Assembly: GCA_019237175.1 (NCBI GenBank)
Contig: JAFAHP010000709.1
Coordinates: 1-9,628, forward strand
Origin: Alphaproteobacteria bacterium
GTDB taxonomy: Bacteria; Pseudomonadota; Alphaproteobacteria; ATCC43930; CGMCC-115725
DNA: 9,628 bases
Direction of reading: 5' to 3'
The position numbers and the translations under genes were made by a program. Each line of letters opens with the position of its first letter. Positions within the stretch are counted from its first letter, which is position 1. Under the pieces are notes generated by a model. The model worked only from the letters and a program-made list of their open reading frames with translations, was not told where the DNA came from and searched no databases. Shown piece after piece: positions 6,449 through 9,628 of the stretch.

Positions 6449-6589
6449 ATGCAACCGCACCAGGTCGAACAGAAATTACCACTGTCGACCGCCATTCTCT
6501 CGAACATCGCACTTGGATTGCTGATGTGGAACATAGCCCTCCGGCTGGCGCTTCTTGTCGGGCGATGGGCATCAGGCGGGATACTCTAA
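6449..6589 (+). CDS. Predicted single-pass small membrane protein (46 residues)
   Basis: ATG at 6449 opens a 46-codon frame ending in TAA at 6587-6589. The N-terminus, MQPHQVEQKLPLS, is hydrophilic. It is followed by one hydrophobic helix with N-I-A repeats, residues about 14-38 (TAILSNIALGLLMWNIALRL then ALLVG), and a short tail RWASGGIL. GGAG lies seven bases before the ATG. The ORF ends 16 bases before the convergent stop of the lytic transglycosylase, so it fills the gap neatly. The reading frame with an amphipathic start, a clean transmembrane span and a Trp/Arg boundary is unlikely in random GC-rich DNA. I recognise no family. Small single-helix proteins of this kind often modulate a larger membrane complex, but no partner is evident here. 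The alternative is a chance ORF; conservation would settle it. Confidence 0.6.
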   Translation: MQPHQVEQKLPLSTAILSNIALGLLMWNIALRLALLVGRWASGGIL

Positions 6590-6605
6590 ATCTAAAATCC
6601 GCCTC

Positions 6606-7286
6606 CTATCTCGATGTTGCATGCTCCATCGCGAGACGCATCGCCTGATTGAGCCGATTGTAAAACACCGCAGAACCTATGTCGGGAGAAAATGCATGAT
6701 TGCCGAGGACGCCCACCCAGGCGGCTGCATAATCGCAGCTGAGGGTTGTCGGCGCCGCCTGCCGCTGAGAGGTGGCCGATTCCTCCCGACAGAGACCGCT
6801 GTCGTGCAAGACACGACCCAAATAAGCGGCAACGCCCGGGACCAGGCCGCCGGCGGGCCGTCCTGAGTTGACCCACGCGTTGAGATTGCCGATCCCCCAA
6901 TTGTAGGCCGCAATTGCGTCGGGCCAATTACCGTAGCGCCGGTAAAGTTGCCACAGATACGCGCGCCCGATTTGCCGGTTCTGATCGAGATCAAATCGGT
7001 CGCCCCCGCCAACGTCGCTGGCGGCCGCTTGGCTGATCTGCATCGGGCCCTCGGGACCGGTGATGTCCGGCCGCCACATCGCCTGGTTGGCGCCATGGCT
7101 CGATTCGGCTCCGTCCACCGCGAAGGCGACGCGGTCAAGCGGGCTCACCTCGGTCACTCGCGGTGAACTCGTGGGCGCTTTTCGCTTGCCCGCCAGGCTC
7201 GGCGGAACAATAACCAGACTCAGTGCCAATGCAATCGCTGCCCCCCGAAAGTAGTACATTCGAGCGGTCCATCGTGATTTGAACAT
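6606..7286 (-). CDS. Secreted lytic transglycosylase (SLT-type domain)
   Basis: A 226-residue exported protein. The n-region MFKSRWTARMYYFRG is basic and is followed by the hydrophobic core AAIALALSLVIVPPSLA (16-32), so cleavage near Ala32 is likely. The transglycosylase domain runs from about 48 to 160: the catalytic Glu61 lies in DGAESSHG, then GPEGPMQIS (78-86, the GLMQI-type motif), DVGGGDRFD (91-99) and AIAAYNWGIGN (124-134, the AYNAG-type motif). It should cleave peptidoglycan glycan strands in the periplasm to form 1,6-anhydromuramyl ends, for wall remodelling or for inserting envelope machinery. Cys166 and Cys184 could form a disulfide. The start is uncertain: ATGs at 7310, 7286 and 7259 all retain the signal peptide and none has a clear ribosome site. 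I chose 7286 for its basic n-region. No secretion-system genes are nearby. Confidence 0.87.
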   Translation of the reverse strand: MFKSRWTARMYYFRGAAIALALSLVIVPPSLAGKRKAPTSSPRVTEVSPLDRVAFAVDGAESSHGANQAMWRPDITGPEGPMQISQAAASDVGGGDRFDLDQNRQIGRAYLWQLYRRYGNWPDAIAAYNWGIGNLNAWVNSGRPAGGLVPGVAAYLGRVLHDSGLCREESATSQRQAAPTTLSCDYAAAWVGVLGNHAFSPDIGSAVFYNRLNQAMRLAMEHATSR

Positions 7287-7288
7287 CG

Positions 7289-7301
7289 TTAGATTATCTA
7301 A
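7289..7301. promoter_or_regulatory. Short palindrome next to the transglycosylase start, possible operator or -10 region
   Basis: TTAGAT and ATCTAA are perfect inverted arms around a single T. On the minus strand it contains GATAAT, five of six matches to a -10 box, and TTGACG lies upstream at 7313-7318. The spacing of about 14 bases is too short for a standard promoter. Tentative. Confidence 0.3.
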
Positions 7302-7547
7302 AGACGGCATCGCGTCAACATTGTATAATGCTGGAAAAATTTTAACTATGTCGGAATCAATATTTAGTGGTGGCCGCGAGCAGATCAGCCGCGTATTTGG
7401 ATCAGCGAACTGACGCCGGCGCAGTCGCTGTCCATCGAACAAATTCGCGTAGCGGATCGTCAAGCCGTTTTGCTAGCGTTTTTCCAGACTGCCACAACGA
7501 CGACGTAACCCACGGCGGTCCGGCCGGCCGTCTTCACGGCGGCCTGC

Positions 7548-7553
7548 AAGGAG
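7548..7553 (+). promoter_or_regulatory. Ribosome binding site of the carbonic-anhydrase-like gene
   Basis: AAGGAG with a 7-base spacer to the ATG at 7561. It decides in favour of this start, which includes the full Tat-type leader, rather than internal Met50. Confidence 0.75.
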
Positions 7554-7560
7554 AGCATCG

Positions 7561-8106
7561 ATGCGTCCTGTTTTCGCCCCTTGTTGTCGCAATCCGCTCT
7601 GCTTCAGCCGGATAGATCGTCGCCGCCTGCTGCGCTCTCTCGGCGCCCTCGGCATCGCGGCGTCTTGGCGGTTGCCGTCTCGCGCCGCCGAAGGCAAGTA
7701 CGATGCGATGCTGCTGTCCTGCATCGATCCGCGCATGGTCGCGCCCGTCTACAAATACATGGACGGGCTCGGGCTCGATGGCAAATACAGCCAGTTCTGC
7801 ATCGCGGGGGCGGCGATCGCCGTCGTCGCCCCAAAATTCAAGGCGTGGCGACCGGCGTTTTGGGACAACACCAAAACCTCATACCAGCTGCACCGCATCA
7901 ACAAGATCATCGCGATCGACCATCGCGACTGCGGCGCCGCCAAGATAGCCTATGGGCCAAAGAGCGTCGCCAACCCTGAGGCCGAGACCGCAACACACAA
8001 AAAGGCGCTGGCCGAGTTCCGCGAAGAAGTCGCCGAACGCCACCCCGACCTGACCGTCGTCACCGGGTTGATGGCGCTCGATGGCTCGATCGAGATCTTC
8101 AGCTGA
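7561..8106 (+). CDS. Beta-carbonic-anhydrase-like protein with Tat-type signal peptide
   Basis: A 181-residue protein. Residues 19-25 read DRRRLLR, close to the twin-arginine consensus, followed by the hydrophobic LGALGIAASW and a possible cleavage region around SRAAEG (40-45), so export by Tat is likely. The mature part carries beta-carbonic-anhydrase zinc motifs: C-I-D-P-R at 54-58 (the Cys-x-Asp-x-Arg motif) and H-R-D-C at 121-124 (the His-x-x-Cys motif) within NKIIAIDHRDCGAAK. These would bind zinc through Cys54, His121 and Cys124, with the Asp56-Arg58 dyad. Between the motifs it differs from standard enzymes: the RNAGN-type segment is replaced by CIAGAAIAVV. It would hydrate CO2 or, if diverged, do something else. 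AAGGAG seven bases before the ATG supports the start. The stop overlaps the convergent amidase gene by 8 bases. Confidence 0.82.
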   Translation: MRPVFAPCCRNPLCFSRIDRRRLLRSLGALGIAASWRLPSRAAEGKYDAMLLSCIDPRMVAPVYKYMDGLGLDGKYSQFCIAGAAIAVVAPKFKAWRPAFWDNTKTSYQLHRINKIIAIDHRDCGAAKIAYGPKSVANPEAETATHKKALAEFREEVAERHPDLTVVTGLMALDGSIEIFS

Positions 8107-9628
8107 CCGGCGGCGGGCGGCGCGCCTGAGTGGCCTGCTCAAAGGCGTAGGCAAAGCGCAGCAGCGTCTCCTCGCTCCACGCGCGGCCGGTAAACGTGGC
8201 GCCAAAGGGATATTCGGGCTCCTCGTCGCCGCCGACAAAGCCGGCCGGCACCTCGACGCTCGGATACCCTGCTTTGGCCGCGATCGCGGCACCCGCAGCG
8301 CCCGGAAACAGCACCGCATCGAGGCGATGCCGATCGATATAGGCGTCGAGGCCGAGGACGCGGGCCGAGCGCAGATCCATTTGGCGCGCCGCAACATACT
8401 CGATTTCACTTAGATCACCGCGCGTCGCGGCGGCCGCGAGAAACAGGTCCTGGCCAAAGCGCAGCGCATCCTCACCATGAGCGGCGTTGAAGGCGATGAT
8501 GTCGGCGAGACTGCGCATTTCAGTCTCGCTCGCCCAGTCTCGCAAATAAAGCTCGAGATCGTGCTTCAATTCATAAATGAAAACGAGCGGTCGACGCACC
8601 GGCCTTAGCCAGTCGCGGCTGCGGCGGTTGCGATTGAGGATCGCAATTTCGGTGCCGGGGCCGCCGATCCACCCCGCGGTCGGCAGATTCGCGTGCACGA
8701 TGGTGGCGCCGAGATCTGCGATTGCTTCGATCGCCTGGGCCATGACCGCGGCAGCGCGCGATGGCAACGGGCCGTAATAGACATCATTGCCGGGGTCGGC
8801 AGCGTCGCCGGCCACGCCGATGCGGGCCCCCTTCAATCCGTCCCGATCAAGTGCCGCCGCATAATTCCGCGAGCGGTGCAGGCCCGCCGTCACGGGATCG
8901 AGAGGATCGGGCGCCGCCAGCACATTTAAGAGCAGCGCTGCGTCGCTTACGGTGCGGGTCAGCGGGCCCGCGGTATCTTGGCTGTGGGCAATCGGCACGA
9001 CGCCGGCGCGGCTGAGGAGGCCTACCGTTGGCTTCACGGTGACGAGGCCACATTGACCGGCCGGCGACAATAGCGAGCCCGACGTCTCGGTGCCGATCGC
9101 CGCCGCCGCCAACCCCGCAGCAACCGCCGCCGCGGATCCCGAACTCGACCCGCCGGGGGAGACGATTGGCACTTCTTGCCCGTCCAGCTGCGGCGCGTAA
9201 GGGTTTTTTACCTGACCGCCGAGCGAGCTGTAGCCCGCTGGCATGTCGATCGCGAGGATGTTGGCGAACTCGGTCAGATTGGCTTTGCCGAGTATGACCG
9301 CACCCGCTTCGCGCAGCAGACCGACGATTGTAGCGTCGCGGCGCCCACGCGCGCCGGCCAGGGCCAAAGAGCCGGCGGTCGTGTGCTGGCTGTCGGCCGT
9401 GACAATATTGTCTTTTATCAGGATCGGGATCCCGGCCAACGGCCGGAGTGAAGCCCGGGGCGCAGCGTCAAGCCCGGCGGCAATGGCTGCCGCGTCGGGG
9501 TTGATCTCGCGGACGGCATTGATGCACAGGCCGGCGCGGTCGTGCGCTTCGATCCGCGCAATATAGCCCGCGACGAGCGCCGCTGCCGTCGTAACACCGG
9601 CCGCCAGCGACTGATGCAATTCGCCGAT
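8099..9628 (-). CDS. Amidase-signature family amidase (peptide-amidase-like), 5' end cut by window edge
   Basis: The minus strand is open for 509 codons from the right edge to TGA at 8099. The first visible residues, IGELHQSLAAGVTT, match the usual start of the family after about 10-40 residues, so only a short N-terminus is missing, possibly with a signal peptide. Catalytic residues (counting from the edge): Lys72 in PILIKDNIVT, the cis-Ser161 in SPGGSSSGSAAAVA, and nucleophile Ser185 in GTETSGSLLSPAG. The 24-residue spacing between the two serines equals that of fatty acid amide hydrolase. GGSSSGS, KPTVGLLSRAGVVPIAHSQD, SLADIIAFNAAH and the final PFGATFTGRAWSEETLLRFA resemble bacterial peptide amidases more than GatA. 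It hydrolyses an amide to carboxylate and ammonia, substrate unknown. Convergent with the carbonic-anhydrase-like gene, overlapping it by 8 bases. Confidence 0.93.
   Translation of the reverse strand: MGELHQSLAAGVTTAAALVAGYIARIEAHDRAGLCINAVREINPDAAAIAAGLDAAPRASLRPLAGIPILIKDNIVTADSQHTTAGSLALAGARGRRDATIVGLLREAGAVILGKANLTEFANILAIDMPAGYSSLGGQVKNPYAPQLDGQEVPIVSPGGSSSGSAAAVAAGLAAAAIGTETSGSLLSPAGQCGLVTVKPTVGLLSRAGVVPIAHSQDTAGPLTRTVSDAALLLNVLAAPDPLDPVTAGLHRSRNYAAALDRDGLKGARIGVAGDAADPGNDVYYGPLPSRAAAVMAQAIEAIADLGATIVHANLPTAGWIGGPGTEIAILNRNRRSRDWLRPVRRPLVFIYELKHDLELYLRDWASETEMRSLADIIAFNAAHGEDALRFGQDLFLAAAATRGDLSEIEYVAARQMDLRSARVLGLDAYIDRHRLDAVLFPGAAGAAIAAKAGYPSVEVPAGFVGGDEEPEYPFGATFTGRAWSEETLLRFAYAFEQATQARRPPPVS

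Larger units (their letters stand above)
7287..7560. other. AT-rich divergent intergenic region between transglycosylase and carbonic-anhydrase-like genes
   Basis: The stretch 7287-7375 is clearly AT-richer than the rest of the window and should hold the promoter of the transglycosylase. It contains a perfect inverted repeat TTAGAT-T-ATCTAA at 7289-7301. The half nearer the carbonic-anhydrase-like gene (7376-7560) is GC-rich, with no gene or clear promoter seen. Confidence 0.45.

Noticed and set aside
6336..6572. Minus-strand 78-codon frame opposite the 46-residue membrane protein
   Set aside because: No hydrophobic or domain pattern and no ribosome site. The plus-strand frame explains the region better.
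7324..7329. Perfect TATAAT on the plus strand as promoter of the carbonic-anhydrase-like gene
   Set aside because: No acceptable -35 lies 16-18 bases upstream, and the gene starts more than 230 bases downstream. Probably a chance match in AT-rich DNA.
9150..9170. GGSSSGS instead of GGSSGGS in the amidase as an unusual active site
   Set aside because: The same variant is normal in peptide-amidase-like members of the family, and the Ser-Ser spacing of 24 is canonical.

Overview
The window is GC-rich DNA. Its gene families, its codon use (G/C at third positions) and one degenerate short interspersed repeat (core GTCATTGCG...GAAGCAATC) suggest an alphaproteobacterium, probably of the Hyphomicrobiales (Bradyrhizobium/Xanthobacteraceae-like) or a nearby order. 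This placement is an inference from style, not a phylogeny. The content looks like ordinary chromosomal metabolism. I see no phage, transposase, integrase, CRISPR array, tRNA or rRNA.

Left part (1-1841, minus strand): a two-gene operon. An alpha/beta hydrolase is followed by a luciferase-like flavin-dependent oxidoreductase, with an ATGA stop/start overlap. The oxidoreductase runs off the left edge. Together they look like an oxidation-plus-hydrolysis pair for a small organic molecule of unknown identity.

Middle part (2140-5815): a stand-alone two-CBS-domain protein and a class III CoA-transferase that closely resembles 2-methylfumaryl-CoA (mesaconyl-CoA) isomerase, both on the plus strand. 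A small uncharacterised minus-strand ORF, a DUF1993 four-helix protein and a VOC-fold (glyoxalase-like) protein follow. Between the last two lies about 490 bases without a gene, containing a strong hairpin and the degenerate interspersed repeat.

Right part (5861-9628): a three-helix membrane protein (minus), a 46-residue single-helix membrane protein too short for ordinary gene calling (plus), a secreted lytic transglycosylase (minus), a beta-carbonic-anhydrase-like protein with a Tat-type leader (plus), and an amidase-signature enzyme (minus) that enters from the right edge. The last two genes are convergent and overlap by 8 bases.

Apart from the hydrolase/oxidoreductase pair, the genes are mostly single units in alternating orientation, so there is no large pathway cluster. 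No convincing new multi-gene system is visible. The most interesting items are the unannotated 46-residue membrane protein, the exported carbonic-anhydrase-like protein and the isolated mesaconyl-CoA isomerase-like gene.
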